Source: an uncultured Blautia sp.
GTDB lineage: Bacteria; Bacillota; Clostridia; Lachnospirales; Lachnospiraceae
Direction: 5' to 3'
Assembly (NCBI GenBank): GCA_946629475.1
Contig: CAMOXX010000015.1
Span: 1-24,634 of the forward strand
DNA: 24,634 nucleotides
The notes under the pieces are model-generated. The model was not told where the DNA came from. It saw only the letters and a list, made by a program, of their open reading frames with translations, and made no database searches. Shown piece after piece: positions 1 through 8,297 of this stretch (the first letter of the stretch is position 1; each line of letters begins with the position of its first letter). The position numbers and the translations under genes are program-made.

Positions 1-2
1 GT

Positions 3-1271
3 GTGCTGAATGACAGGATGGTTTATGTCTACAGTCAGGATGCTTCAGCTTTGGGAGGATCTGTCGGTGAGATGCATGCCAAAAAGATTGCTTCTCTCTA
101 CGATCTGGCCATGAAAACAGGAGCACCGATCATCGGACTTCTGGATTCGACGGGACTTCGTCTGCAGGAGGGCACTGATGCTCTGAATGCATTCGGACTT
201 CTTTATGCGGAAGCGGCCAAGGCATCCGGTGTAATCCCGCAGATTACAGCAGTATTCGGAAACTGCGGCGGCGGTCTCTCTGTTCTCAATTCCATGTCGG
301 ATTTCTCCTACATGGCTGAGGATGCGAAGCTGTTTGTTTCCGCACCGAACACACTGGCCGGCAACACAGAGGAAAAGAACGATACGGCGAAGGCTGCTCT
401 GAAGGCTGAACTCGGAAGCGTTGACGAAGTCCTTCCCGAAACGGAAGTTCTCGCGAAGATCCGCCTTCTGGCCGGATATCTTCCGTCCAACAACGAGGAC
501 GAAGCGCTCGTTGAGTGCATGGATGACCTGAACCGCGAGGTTCCTGTTTTCGCTTCCAATATTGCTGATCCCGCACAGGCACTGACTGATCTTGCGGACG
601 ACGGAATCGTCATCGAAACGAAGAAGGGCTATGCAAAGGAAATGGTTACTGCGTTCATCAAACTGAACGGAGCAACCGTCGGCGTCGTCGCCAACCGGAG
701 CAAGGTCTATGATGAGAACGCGGAAGAAGTCGCTTCCTTTGATACCGTACTGACCAGAAACGGTGCCTATAAGGCAGTGAAGTTTATCGACTTCTGTGAC
801 TCCTTCGAAATCCCGGTTGTCACACTGACCAATGTCACGGGCTTTGATGCGACCCTGAGCGGTGAGAACGGACTGGACATTGCGGCAGCCAAGCTTGCTG
901 CTGCTTTTGCGGATGCAACGGTTCCGAAGGTGAACGTCATTGTCGGAAGCGCTGTCGGAAGCGCTTATACAGTCATGAATTCAAAGGCACTCGGCGCAGA
1001 TCTTACGATCGCTGTTCCGGAGGCGAAGATCGCTCTCATGGATGCGAAGATCGCTGCTCAGATCATCGGCGACGGCAAGAGTGCGGATGAAGTGGCTGAA
1101 ATCAGAAAGAGCTATGAAGCGCTTCAGAACGGAATCGAGAGTGCGGCGGCACACGGTTATGTGGATCAGATTGCTCCCGCATCCGATCTGCGCAAGTATC
1201 TGATCGGCGCTCTTGAAATGCTGTATACCAAGAGAGAGGACCGCCCGGCCAAAAAGCACGGAACGGTTTGA
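3..1271 (+). CDS. acyl-CoA carboxyltransferase subunit (MmdA-like), 5' partial
   Basis: This is the carboxyltransferase of a biotin-dependent decarboxylase or transcarboxylase, moving CO2 between an acyl-CoA (methylmalonyl-CoA is the usual substrate of the family) and carrier biotin in the cytoplasm. The first complete codon is at base 3. The protein begins just before the family's VYVYSQD...GGSVGEMHAKKIA block, so roughly 50-90 N-terminal residues lie upstream of the window. The N-terminal half has LRLQEG near visible residue 52, where methylmalonyl-CoA enzymes usually have a GGARIQEG oxyanion-hole motif. The C-terminal half has GSAYTVMNSK near 319, matching the second CoA-site glycine/alanine motif. 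A glycine-rich element usual after the later Met (MGPEGA) is replaced by MDAKIA, so this is a divergent family member and its acyl-CoA is uncertain. The oadG-like gene starts 18 bases after the stop, which supports one operon with the genes that follow. Confidence 0.85.
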   Translation: MLNDRMVYVYSQDASALGGSVGEMHAKKIASLYDLAMKTGAPIIGLLDSTGLRLQEGTDALNAFGLLYAEAAKASGVIPQITAVFGNCGGGLSVLNSMSDFSYMAEDAKLFVSAPNTLAGNTEEKNDTAKAALKAELGSVDEVLPETEVLAKIRLLAGYLPSNNEDEALVECMDDLNREVPVFASNIADPAQALTDLADDGIVIETKKGYAKEMVTAFIKLNGATVGVVANRSKVYDENAEEVASFDTVLTRNGAYKAVKFIDFCDSFEIPVVTLTNVTGFDATLSGENGLDIAAAKLAAAFADATVPKVNVIVGSAVGSAYTVMNSKALGADLTIAVPEAKIALMDAKIAAQIIGDGKSADEVAEIRKSYEALQNGIESAAAHGYVDQIAPASDLRKYLIGALEMLYTKREDRPAKKHGTV

Positions 1272-1289
1272 TAAAAGGAGACACAGAAT

Positions 1290-2066
1290 ATGAAAAAATG
1301 GATTACACTCCTGTGCGTCATCACCTGTGTCTTTGCTCTGACAGGCTGCGGCAGCACCACCGGCAGAATTGCGGGTGAACCCATGCCGCAGGAAGAAGAG
1401 ATGGGCTATGTCGCATCAGGCGAGGCACTGGTGGAGAACATCCGCCAGGTGGTCGACCTGGGTATGCAGGATCAGGTAGTAGATGATCCCGTGTACGGAC
1501 CGGCCATTCAGAGCTGGGAATCCGCGCTGAAAGACATCGGCGAAATTGAGGGTTACCAGAATGAATATGCAGTTTACTCGGACAAAAAGGAAGTTACCGT
1601 CAATATCGGAATCGATGGTACCGAACACGACGCGGATGTGGTCATTGTTGCCTCAACGGGGACACAGGGTGCAGAGCTGAAGTCAATTACCACAAACGTC
1701 GCATACTCCTTCGGTGAACTGATTGAGCAGGCCGCGCTGAACACCCTGCTCGGAATGGGCACTACTTTTGCAGTCCTGATTCTGCTTGCGGTTCTGATTA
1801 ACTGCTTCAAGATTATTCCGAAGATTCAGGATTCCTTTGAGAAGAAAAAGAGAGATAAAGCAGCACAGGCTGCTGCCGCGGCAGCACCTGCAGCAGCTCC
1901 TGCGGCACCGGCCGCAGCCGCACCGGCGGTACCGGACGTAAGCGCAGTGGATGACGGCGCACTCATTGCAGTCATCGCAGCGGCGATCGCGGCATCCGAG
2001 GGCAGAACTTCTGCAGACGGTTTTGTCGTACGTTCGATCCGCAAGGCAAGAAGGAAAGCACAGTAA
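1290..2066 (+). CDS. OadG-family sodium pump decarboxylase gamma subunit with lipoprotein N-terminus
   Basis: This 258-residue protein is the small membrane subunit that holds the carboxyltransferase, biotin carrier and OadB together. Residues 1-20 form a lipoprotein signal ending in the lipobox LTGC (Cys20). Residues 21-150 are an acidic domain predicted to lie outside the cell. One membrane segment spans about 152-174 and begins with the LLGMGTTF stretch typical of OadG. It is followed by a basic stretch, an Ala/Pro-rich linker (190-215) and a C-terminal tail ending in basic residues. Classical OadG proteins are about 80-120 residues and lack the lipobox and outer domain, so this is an enlarged form. 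The start is supported by AAGGAG about nine bases upstream. Family assignment rests on the membrane segment and the operon context; the role of the outer domain is unknown. Confidence 0.82.
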   Translation: MKKWITLLCVITCVFALTGCGSTTGRIAGEPMPQEEEMGYVASGEALVENIRQVVDLGMQDQVVDDPVYGPAIQSWESALKDIGEIEGYQNEYAVYSDKKEVTVNIGIDGTEHDADVVIVASTGTQGAELKSITTNVAYSFGELIEQAALNTLLGMGTTFAVLILLAVLINCFKIIPKIQDSFEKKKRDKAAQAAAAAAPAAAPAAPAAAAPAVPDVSAVDDGALIAVIAAAIAASEGRTSADGFVVRSIRKARRKAQ

Positions 2067-2110
2067 GAAGCAATCTGATCTGATAATAAATCATACTGGA
2101 GGAAATAAAG

Positions 2111-2494
2111 ATGAAAAACTATACAATTACTGTCAACGGTGTGGCATATGATGTTACGGTAGAAGAGAACGGCGCAGGCGCTCCCGCAGCTCCTGTCGCT
2201 CCCAGAGCAGCAGCTCCCGCAGCTCCGAAGCCCGCAGCAGCAGCTCCGGCTCCGGCACCCGCAGTATCCGCCGGTGCAGGCAGCATCCGTATTGAAGCAG
2301 GCGCAGCCGGCAAGGTCTTCAAGATCGAGAAGAAGGTCGGCGATGCCGTCAAGGCCGGTGACGCAGTTGTTATTATTGAAGCTATGAAGATGGAAATCCC
2401 GGTTGTCGCTCCTCAGGACGGAACAGTTGCAAGCATTGACTGTTCAGTAGGCGATCCCTGTGAGGCAGGCGCACTTCTGGCTACGCTGAACTGA
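2111..2494 (+). CDS. biotin carboxyl carrier protein of the decarboxylase complex
   Basis: This 127-residue carrier shuttles a carboxyl group on biotin between the carboxyltransferases and the membrane pump. The biotinylation motif EAMKME places the modified lysine at residue 93. Conserved glycines of the biotinyl/lipoyl fold flank it (AGKVFKI near 67-73, APQDGTV near 100-106). Residues 1-20 form a short N-terminal segment, and residues 21-55 are an Ala/Pro-rich flexible linker of the kind that lets the carrier swing. It corresponds to the 1.3S subunit of propionibacterial transcarboxylase and to free carrier subunits of methylmalonyl-CoA decarboxylase. The ATG is preceded by GGAGG, and the gene lies between the gamma- and beta-like subunits. 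Neither carboxyltransferase in the operon has its own biotin domain, so this protein probably serves both. Confidence 0.92.
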   Translation: MKNYTITVNGVAYDVTVEENGAGAPAAPVAPRAAAPAAPKPAAAAPAPAPAVSAGAGSIRIEAGAAGKVFKIEKKVGDAVKAGDAVVIIEAMKMEIPVVAPQDGTVASIDCSVGDPCEAGALLATLN

Positions 2495-2539
2495 TAACCC
2501 GAGCTGTTTACTGCTCATGAACTGGGAGGTCTTTTGTAA

Positions 2540-3685
2540 ATGGAATATATTGCCAATACTTTAAATAACCTGGTACATCAGACCGCGTTCCTGAATCTGA
2601 CCTGGGGAAATTATCTCATGATTGCAGTTGCCTGCTTTTTCCTGTATCTGGCAATTGCGAAGGATTTTGAGCCGCTGCTGCTGGTGCCGATCGCATTCGG
2701 TATGCTGCTGGTCAACATTTATCCGGATATTATCAAACCGTTTTCAGATTCTTCGAACGGCGGACTGCTGTATTACTTCTACGTACTTGATGAGTGGGCG
2801 ATTCTGCCTTCTCTGATCTTCATGGGTGTCGGAGCGATGACGGACTTCGGACCGCTGATTGCGAATCCGAAGAGTTTCCTGCTCGGCGCGGCGGCGCAGT
2901 TCGGTATTTTCGCCGCCTATTTCGGCGCGATTGCGCTGGGCTTTAACGGAAAAGCCGCTGCTGCCATTTCCATCATCGGCGGTGCGGACGGCCCGACTTC
3001 CATTTTCCTGTGCTCGAAGCTGGGACAGACGGATATCATGGGACCGATCGCCGTCGCTGCTTATTCCTACATGTCTCTGGTTCCGATTATTCAGCCTCCG
3101 ATTATGAAGCTGTTTACCTCGGAAGCGGACCGGAAGATTAAGATGGAACAGCTTCGTCCCGTCTCCAAGCTGGAAAGAATCCTGTTCCCGATCATCGTTA
3201 CGATCGTGGTCTGTATGATTCTTCCCACGACCGCTCCGCTGGTTGGTATGCTGATGCTCGGCAATCTGTTCAGAGAGTGCGGCGTTGTCCGCCAGCTGAC
3301 AGAGACAGCCAGCAACGCTCTGATGTATATCGTCGTTATCCTGCTGGGTACTTCCGTCGGTGCCACCACCAGTGCGGAAGCATTCCTGAATGCAGCGACG
3401 CTGAAGATTGTCGCCCTGGGTCTGATTGCTTTCTCCTTCGGAACTGCCGCAGGTGTCTGGTTCGGCCAGGCCATGAAGGTTGTTTCCAAGGGTAAGATCA
3501 ACCCGCTGATCGGCTCCGCCGGCGTATCGGCTGTCCCGATGGCTGCCCGTGTTTCCCAGAAGGTCGGCGCGGAAGCAGATCCCACAAACTTCCTGCTGAT
3601 GCACGCAATGGGTCCGAACGTCGCAGGCGTTATCGGTACGGCAGTTGTTGCCGGTGTGTTCATGGCAGTCTTTGGAATTGTTTAA
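2540..3685 (+). CDS. oadB: sodium ion-translocating decarboxylase beta subunit
   Basis: This 381-residue integral membrane protein releases CO2 from carboxybiotin and couples this to Na+ export. Many hydrophobic segments run the full length. The family motif GGADGPTSIF lies at about 147-156; Asp150 matches the aspartate reported as essential in Klebsiella OadB. Near the C-terminus NPLIGSAGVSAVPMAAR keeps the N, G, S and R residues at the same spacing as Klebsiella N373, G377, S382 and R389, which are tied to Na+ and proton handling. The later stretch LMHAMGPNVAGVIG is also typical. The length is normal for the family, although the N-terminal part is shorter than in enterobacterial OadB. The start has GGGAGG upstream. 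It lies between the biotin carrier and the OadA-like subunit. Confidence 0.95.
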   Translation: MEYIANTLNNLVHQTAFLNLTWGNYLMIAVACFFLYLAIAKDFEPLLLVPIAFGMLLVNIYPDIIKPFSDSSNGGLLYYFYVLDEWAILPSLIFMGVGAMTDFGPLIANPKSFLLGAAAQFGIFAAYFGAIALGFNGKAAAAISIIGGADGPTSIFLCSKLGQTDIMGPIAVAAYSYMSLVPIIQPPIMKLFTSEADRKIKMEQLRPVSKLERILFPIIVTIVVCMILPTTAPLVGMLMLGNLFRECGVVRQLTETASNALMYIVVILLGTSVGATTSAEAFLNAATLKIVALGLIAFSFGTAAGVWFGQAMKVVSKGKINPLIGSAGVSAVPMAARVSQKVGAEADPTNFLLMHAMGPNVAGVIGTAVVAGVFMAVFGIV

Positions 3686-3710
3686 TAATTTACATAAGGA
3701 GAATTTGAAA

Positions 3711-5126
3711 ATGGCTGAAGAACAGGTAAAAAGACCCGTTAAAATTTGCGAGACCGTTCTGCGTGACGCACATCAGTCCCTGATTGCGACCAGAATGCCT
3801 ACCGATATTATGCTTCCGATCATTGACACCATGGATAAGGTCGGTTATCACTCTGTGGAGATGTGGGGCGGCGCAACCTTTGATGCCTGCCTCCGTTTCC
3901 TGAAGGAGGATCCGTGGGATCGTCTGCGCCTTCTGAGAAAGGGCTTTAAAAACACCAAGATGCAGATGCTTCTCCGCGGTCAGAACATCCTGGGATATGC
4001 TCACTATGCAGACGACGTAGTGGAGTATTTTGTCCAGAAGTCCATCGCGAACGGTATTGATATCATCCGTATTTTTGACTGCCTGAACGACCTGCGCAAC
4101 CTGGAGACTTCCGTCCGCGCCACCAAGAAAGAGGGCGGACATGCTCAGATTGCACTGGCTTACACGATCGGCGATGCTTACACTGAAGAGTATTGGGAGA
4201 ATATCGCACGTCAGATCGAGGAAATGGGTGCGGATTCCATCTGCATCAAGGATATGGCAGGCCTGCTGGTCCCGTACGCAGCTGACAAGCTGGTCCGCGC
4301 ACTGAAGGCCGGCACGAATCTTCCGATCGACATTCACACACATTACACCTCCGGCTGCGCAAGCATGACTTATCTGAAGGCCATTGAAGCCGGTGCAGAT
4401 ATCGTTGACTGCGCAATCAGCCCGTTCGCAATGGGTACGTCCCAGCCGGCGACCGACGTCCTGGTCGGCGCGCTGAAGGGCACACCGTATGATACCGGCT
4501 ATGACATGGCAATCCTGAAAGAGATCGCCGACTATTTCACACCTTACCGCGAGGAGTGCCTGGAGAACGGCCTCATGAGCACCAAGGTGCTGGGTGTTAA
4601 CATTCGTACACTTCTGTATCAGGTTCCGGGCGGAATGCTCTCTAACATGGTGAGCCAGCTGAAGGAGCAGGGCCATTCGGATAAGCTGACTGAGGTTCTG
4701 GAAGAGGTTCCGAAGGTCAGAAAAGACCTGGGCGAGCCGCCGCTTGTTACTCCTTCTTCACAGATTGTCGGTACACAGGCCGTTATGAACGTTCTGATGG
4801 GCGAGCGCTACAAAGTTGCTTCCGGTCAGACCAAGGATCTGTGCCTCGGCAAATACGGCCAGACCATCAAGCCGATGAATCCGGAAGTCGTCAAGAAGAT
4901 CATCGGAGATCAGGAACCGATCACCTGCAGACCTGCAGATCTGATCCCGCCGCAGCTTCCTCAGTACGAGGAGGATATCAAGCAGTGGAAACAGCAGGAC
5001 GAGGATGTGCTTTCCTATGCACTGTTCCCGCAGGTTGCCATTGATTTCTTCAAGTATCGCCAGGCACAGCAGGATAAAGTAGATGTGACCAAGGCCGACA
5101 CGAAGAACGGAGCATATCCGGCATAA
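3711..5126 (+). CDS. oxaloacetate decarboxylase alpha / pyruvate carboxylase subunit B-type carboxyltransferase, no biotin domain
   Basis: This 471-residue cytoplasmic enzyme transfers a carboxyl group between oxaloacetate (or pyruvate) and biotin. It has the HMGL-like TIM barrel followed by the conserved carboxylase domain. Metal and active-site residues are visible: RDAH with Asp19, the lysine expected to be carbamylated (Lys180 in IKDMAGLL), and HTH (His209 and His211). The motif CAISPFAMGTSQPATD follows. Many OadA proteins carry a C-terminal biotinyl domain; this one ends without it and must use the separate carrier. It thus resembles the 5S subunit of Propionibacterium transcarboxylase. 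The reading frame is open 22 codons further upstream, into the end of oadB, but ATG 3711 has AAGGAG at 3696-3701 and is the supported start. It is the last gene of the operon. Confidence 0.9.
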   Translation: MAEEQVKRPVKICETVLRDAHQSLIATRMPTDIMLPIIDTMDKVGYHSVEMWGGATFDACLRFLKEDPWDRLRLLRKGFKNTKMQMLLRGQNILGYAHYADDVVEYFVQKSIANGIDIIRIFDCLNDLRNLETSVRATKKEGGHAQIALAYTIGDAYTEEYWENIARQIEEMGADSICIKDMAGLLVPYAADKLVRALKAGTNLPIDIHTHYTSGCASMTYLKAIEAGADIVDCAISPFAMGTSQPATDVLVGALKGTPYDTGYDMAILKEIADYFTPYREECLENGLMSTKVLGVNIRTLLYQVPGGMLSNMVSQLKEQGHSDKLTEVLEEVPKVRKDLGEPPLVTPSSQIVGTQAVMNVLMGERYKVASGQTKDLCLGKYGQTIKPMNPEVVKKIIGDQEPITCRPADLIPPQLPQYEEDIKQWKQQDEDVLSYALFPQVAIDFFKYRQAQQDKVDVTKADTKNGAYPA

Positions 5127-5145
5127 TCAGCTGAATGCATTTCGG

Positions 5146-5172
5146 AAGGAGCCACGGTCTGCGTGGCTCCTT
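5146..5172 (+). terminator. rho-independent terminator of the decarboxylase operon
   Basis: An 11-base perfect inverted repeat (AAGGAGCCACG at 5146-5156 with CGTGGCTCCTT at 5162-5172) surrounds a 5-base loop. It starts 19 bases after the last decarboxylase gene. The following T tract is short and broken (TTTAT overlapping the stem end), so termination may be partial. Confidence 0.8.
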
Positions 5173-5204
5173 TATCAATTCTTAAGGAGCTTTTTTACAG
5201 CTTT

Positions 5205-7460
5205 ATGAGATTAAACAATGCAGTTAAAAAATTAATCATCAACCAGAAGCTGACTGCGTCTCCGGACGGGACAGAACAGGAAGGTTATGCGGACGGATTG
5301 AATGAGGACGCAGAAGAGCTTGATCTCTCTCAGGGACTCAGAGATTCCGAACAGCCCTATGTTCACAGCGGGAAAGCAATCAGTACGGTGTGGAAACCGA
5401 CTGATGTGATTGCCGGTTTTGAGGTGCGGTGCGGTTTTCACACCGTGAATGGTGCGACGGCACTGCCGGGCGCGGTCAATTTTACGGTGTCCTCGGACGG
5501 AGCGGAATACTGTGAACTTCTTCTGTTTCACAGAAAAAAGACGGAACCTTTTGCAGTGCTGCCGCTGCCGGAGAAGTACCGCGTGGGAAAAGTCTGGGCC
5601 ATTCTGGTTTTTGGCCTGAATATTGAGGAATTTGAATACAGCTACCGCATGGACGGCCCGTATGACCCGTCGAAAGGCCTTTTGTTTGACCGCCGCCGGC
5701 AGCTGCTGGATCCTTATGCCAAGGCCGTCGTCGGACAGCGTAAATGGGGCGAATCACAGAAGCGGGATGATGCCTATCATGCGAGAGTAGTGCGCAACAC
5801 CTTTGACTGGCATGATCAGGGGTTCCTCAGAACGCCCATTGAAGATTCTGTCATCTATGAGCTGCATGTGCGCGGATTTACGAGACACGCATCTTCCGGT
5901 GTGGAGTATCCGGGTACTTTTGCCGGCATTGTCGAAAAAATCCCTTATCTGAAAGAACTCGGAATCACAGCAGTGGAGCTGATGCCGATTTTTGAATTTG
6001 ATGAAGTGGCCAACGGACATGAAAACGCCGGAGAGAAGCTCTACGAATACTGGGGATATAATACCGTTGCGTTCTTTGCGCCGAACACGTCCTATGCCGC
6101 CTCTGCCGAGTATAACCGGGAAGGAAATGAGCTGCGCCAGCTGATCCGGCTTCTGAAGGAAAACGGGATCGAAGTGATTCTGGATGTGGTTTTCAATCAC
6201 ACTGCGGAAGGCAATGAAGACGGAGATGTTATTTCCTTTAAGGGAATGGACAACAACATCTTCTATATGCTTGCGCCCGACGGTTCCTATTACAATTTCA
6301 GCGGCTGCGGCAATACGGTTAACTGTAATCATCCGACTGTCCAGCAGTTTATTGTAGACTGCCTGGAGTATTGGGTCAGCGAGTATCACGTGGACGGATT
6401 CCGGTTTGATCTGGCCAGTATCCTGGGGCGGGATGAGAACGGTGCACCGATGGAAAATCCGCCGCTGCTGCAGCGGCTTGCGGAAGATCCGCTGCTCAGA
6501 GACACCAAACTGATCGCGGAAGCCTGGGATGCAGGCGGCCTGTATCAGGTCGGAACTTTTCCCGCATATAACCGATGGGCAGAGTGGAACGGGAAATACA
6601 GAGATGAACTTCGTGATTTTCTGAAGGGCAATTTCTGGAACGCACCGGAGACAGCAGCCAGAATTACCGGTTCTACCGACATGTATTACGGTATGTACAA
6701 GGGCTACGCGTCCTCCATCAACTTCCTGACCTGCCATGACGGATTTACGCTGTATGATCTTTACAGTTACAACGAGAAGCATAATGAGGCAAACGGCTGG
6801 AATAATTCAGACGGTGCGAGTGACAACCGAAGCTGGAACTGCGGAGAAGAGGGGGAGACCGATAACCCGAAGATCAAAGCACTCCGCTTTCAGATGATGC
6901 GCAATGCCATCACGACACTGATGTGCAGCCGCGGGACTCCGATGATCCTTGCCGGAGACGAATTCGGGAACACACAGTTCGGAAACAATAACAGCTATTG
7001 CCAGGACAATGAGATTTCATGGCTCAACTGGGAACTGCTGGACCGCAACAGGATCTTCTTTGAGTTTTATAAAAACGTGATTTCTTTCCGCAGAAAACAT
7101 CCGTCGATCCGCAAAAAACTGCCTGCTGCGAAGTGCGGTCTGACGGACTGTATGATCAGCGGCGTTGATCCGGATGATCACCTGATTACGCAGAATAACC
7201 GCACATTATGTGTTCTTTATGCCGGACACAATGAGAAAGAAGATGACGTTGTGTACTTTACCATCAATTCCTACTGGGAGCCGCAGATCATCCGACTTCC
7301 CGCACTGCCGGCCGGATATGGATGGGGCGTTGCGATCGATACAGCCGACAGGGACGGCCATTATTACCACTCGGCGCCGCTGTTCCTCGGCACCCCTTAT
7401 TATGAGCTGATGGGACGTTCTGTGGCGGCATTTACCATGGTTAAACTGCCGGGCAGATAA
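5205..7460 (+). CDS. glgX: glycogen debranching enzyme (GH13, isoamylase/GlgX type)
   Basis: This 751-residue enzyme hydrolyses alpha-1,6 branch points of glycogen or limit dextrins. A CBM48-like N-terminal beta domain begins at GFEVRCG near residue 69. The GH13 barrel shows its conserved regions: DVVFNH (327-332), GFRFD with the nucleophile Asp402, AEAWD with the acid Glu439, and CHDG with Asp512. A C-terminal beta domain follows. The frame is open back to GTG 5163, but that codon lies inside the upstream terminator. ATG 5205 has AAGGAG 15 bases away, which is long spacing. TTG 5298, preceded by AGGAAGG, is a plausible alternative that would give about 720 residues. The first 68 residues resemble no domain I recognise. 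The response regulator gene starts 25 bases after the stop, so co-transcription is likely. Confidence 0.92.
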   Translation: MRLNNAVKKLIINQKLTASPDGTEQEGYADGLNEDAEELDLSQGLRDSEQPYVHSGKAISTVWKPTDVIAGFEVRCGFHTVNGATALPGAVNFTVSSDGAEYCELLLFHRKKTEPFAVLPLPEKYRVGKVWAILVFGLNIEEFEYSYRMDGPYDPSKGLLFDRRRQLLDPYAKAVVGQRKWGESQKRDDAYHARVVRNTFDWHDQGFLRTPIEDSVIYELHVRGFTRHASSGVEYPGTFAGIVEKIPYLKELGITAVELMPIFEFDEVANGHENAGEKLYEYWGYNTVAFFAPNTSYAASAEYNREGNELRQLIRLLKENGIEVILDVVFNHTAEGNEDGDVISFKGMDNNIFYMLAPDGSYYNFSGCGNTVNCNHPTVQQFIVDCLEYWVSEYHVDGFRFDLASILGRDENGAPMENPPLLQRLAEDPLLRDTKLIAEAWDAGGLYQVGTFPAYNRWAEWNGKYRDELRDFLKGNFWNAPETAARITGSTDMYYGMYKGYASSINFLTCHDGFTLYDLYSYNEKHNEANGWNNSDGASDNRSWNCGEEGETDNPKIKALRFQMMRNAITTLMCSRGTPMILAGDEFGNTQFGNNNSYCQDNEISWLNWELLDRNRIFFEFYKNVISFRRKHPSIRKKLPAAKCGLTDCMISGVDPDDHLITQNNRTLCVLYAGHNEKEDDVVYFTINSYWEPQIIRLPALPAGYGWGVAIDTADRDGHYYHSAPLFLGTPYYELMGRSVAAFTMVKLPGR

Positions 7461-7485
7461 TCAATCTGATCCGAAGGAGAAGAAT

Positions 7486-8160
7486 ATGCAGGGAATCAAA
7501 ATTCTGGTTGCGGATGACGAAAGCAGAATGCGCAAGCTCATTCACGACTATCTGATGAAGGAAGGCTACGAAGTACTGGAAGCGGAAGACGGAGTTCAGG
7601 CACTTGACCTGTTTTACCAGGAGCGGGAGATCGCACTGGTAATTCTGGATGTCATGATGCCGGGAGCTGACGGGTGGACCGTTCTGCGGGAGATCCGGAA
7701 GGAATCCTCGGTCCCCGTGATCATGCTGACTGCAAAATCCGAAGAAGAGGATGAGCTGATGGGCTTTGACCTCGGAGCGGATGAATATGTCAAAAAGCCA
7801 TTCTCGATCAAAGCGCTCGGCGCCCGCGTGCGTGCCATAATTCAGAGAACCAACCCGACTGCCGCCATGGAGCGGTTGGAAGAGGGCGGTATCGTGCTGG
7901 ACAAGTCAGCCCACGAAGTGCGGATAAACGGCAATCCGGTCGAATTGTCCTTCAAGGAATTTGAACTGCTGCAGTATTTTATGGAGAACGAGGGCATCGC
8001 ACTCTCCAGAGAGAAGATTCTGAACAATGTCTGGAATTATGACTATTATGGTGATGCGCGGACGATTGATACGCATGTAAAGAAGCTTCGGGCAAAACTG
8101 GGAGAGGCCGGCGCATTGATTCAGACGGTGTGGGGATACGGCTATAAGTTTGACGCCTGA
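7486..8160 (+). CDS. OmpR/PhoB-family response regulator
   Basis: This 224-residue transcription factor is activated by phosphorylation from a sensor kinase. The receiver domain (about 1-120) has the acidic pair Asp10/Asp11, phospho-acceptor Asp55 in LVILDVMMPG, the Thr of MLTAK and the Lys of YVKKPF. A winged-helix DNA-binding domain follows at about 130-222, including RTIDTHVKKLRAKLG and the end motif TVWGYGYKF. The start has GAAGGAGA at 7473-7480. The likely partner kinase lies downstream at 9724-11355 on the same strand, but a minus-strand gene and a terminator separate them. The short 25-base gap to the debranching enzyme upstream suggests shared transcription, although a functional link with glycogen is not shown. 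Confidence 0.93.
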   Translation: MQGIKILVADDESRMRKLIHDYLMKEGYEVLEAEDGVQALDLFYQEREIALVILDVMMPGADGWTVLREIRKESSVPVIMLTAKSEEEDELMGFDLGADEYVKKPFSIKALGARVRAIIQRTNPTAAMERLEEGGIVLDKSAHEVRINGNPVELSFKEFELLQYFMENEGIALSREKILNNVWNYDYYGDARTIDTHVKKLRAKLGEAGALIQTVWGYGYKFDA

Positions 8161-8219
8161 CCGGAGTGTCTGCTGCAGGAACGGATCCTGTTCAGAGACA
8201 ACACAGTGATTGAGACAGA

Positions 8220-8251
8220 AAAAACGGGAGACCTTGCGGCCTCCCGTTTTT
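8220..8251. terminator. bidirectional terminator between convergent genes
   Basis: Inverted repeat AAAAACGGGAG (8220-8230) and CTCCCGTTTTT (8241-8251) around a 10-base loop. It has an A tract on one side and a T tract on the other, so it can stop transcription of the regulator on + and of the coiled-coil gene on -. It lies between the two convergent stop codons. Confidence 0.9.
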
Positions 8252-8297
8252 CAGATGTTAGAAAGGATTTTTTCAGATATTTCAGTTACTGTGTAAA

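Noticed and set aside
2744..3604. Minus-strand open frame of 286 codons opposite oadB
   Set aside because: Hydrophilic, Gln/Arg/Asp-rich translation of the complement of a membrane gene; no support for expression.
3690..4676. Long minus-strand open frame (328 codons) opposite the OadA-like gene
   Set aside because: It lies wholly within a well-supported + strand enzyme gene, has no recognisable motifs and an His/Gln/Cys-rich, unnatural composition; it is a shadow of codon bias.
5163..5204. GTG 5163 as start of the debranching enzyme
   Set aside because: The codon is inside the 3' arm of the upstream terminator and has no suitable ribosome site for itself; ATG 5205 or TTG 5298 is better.
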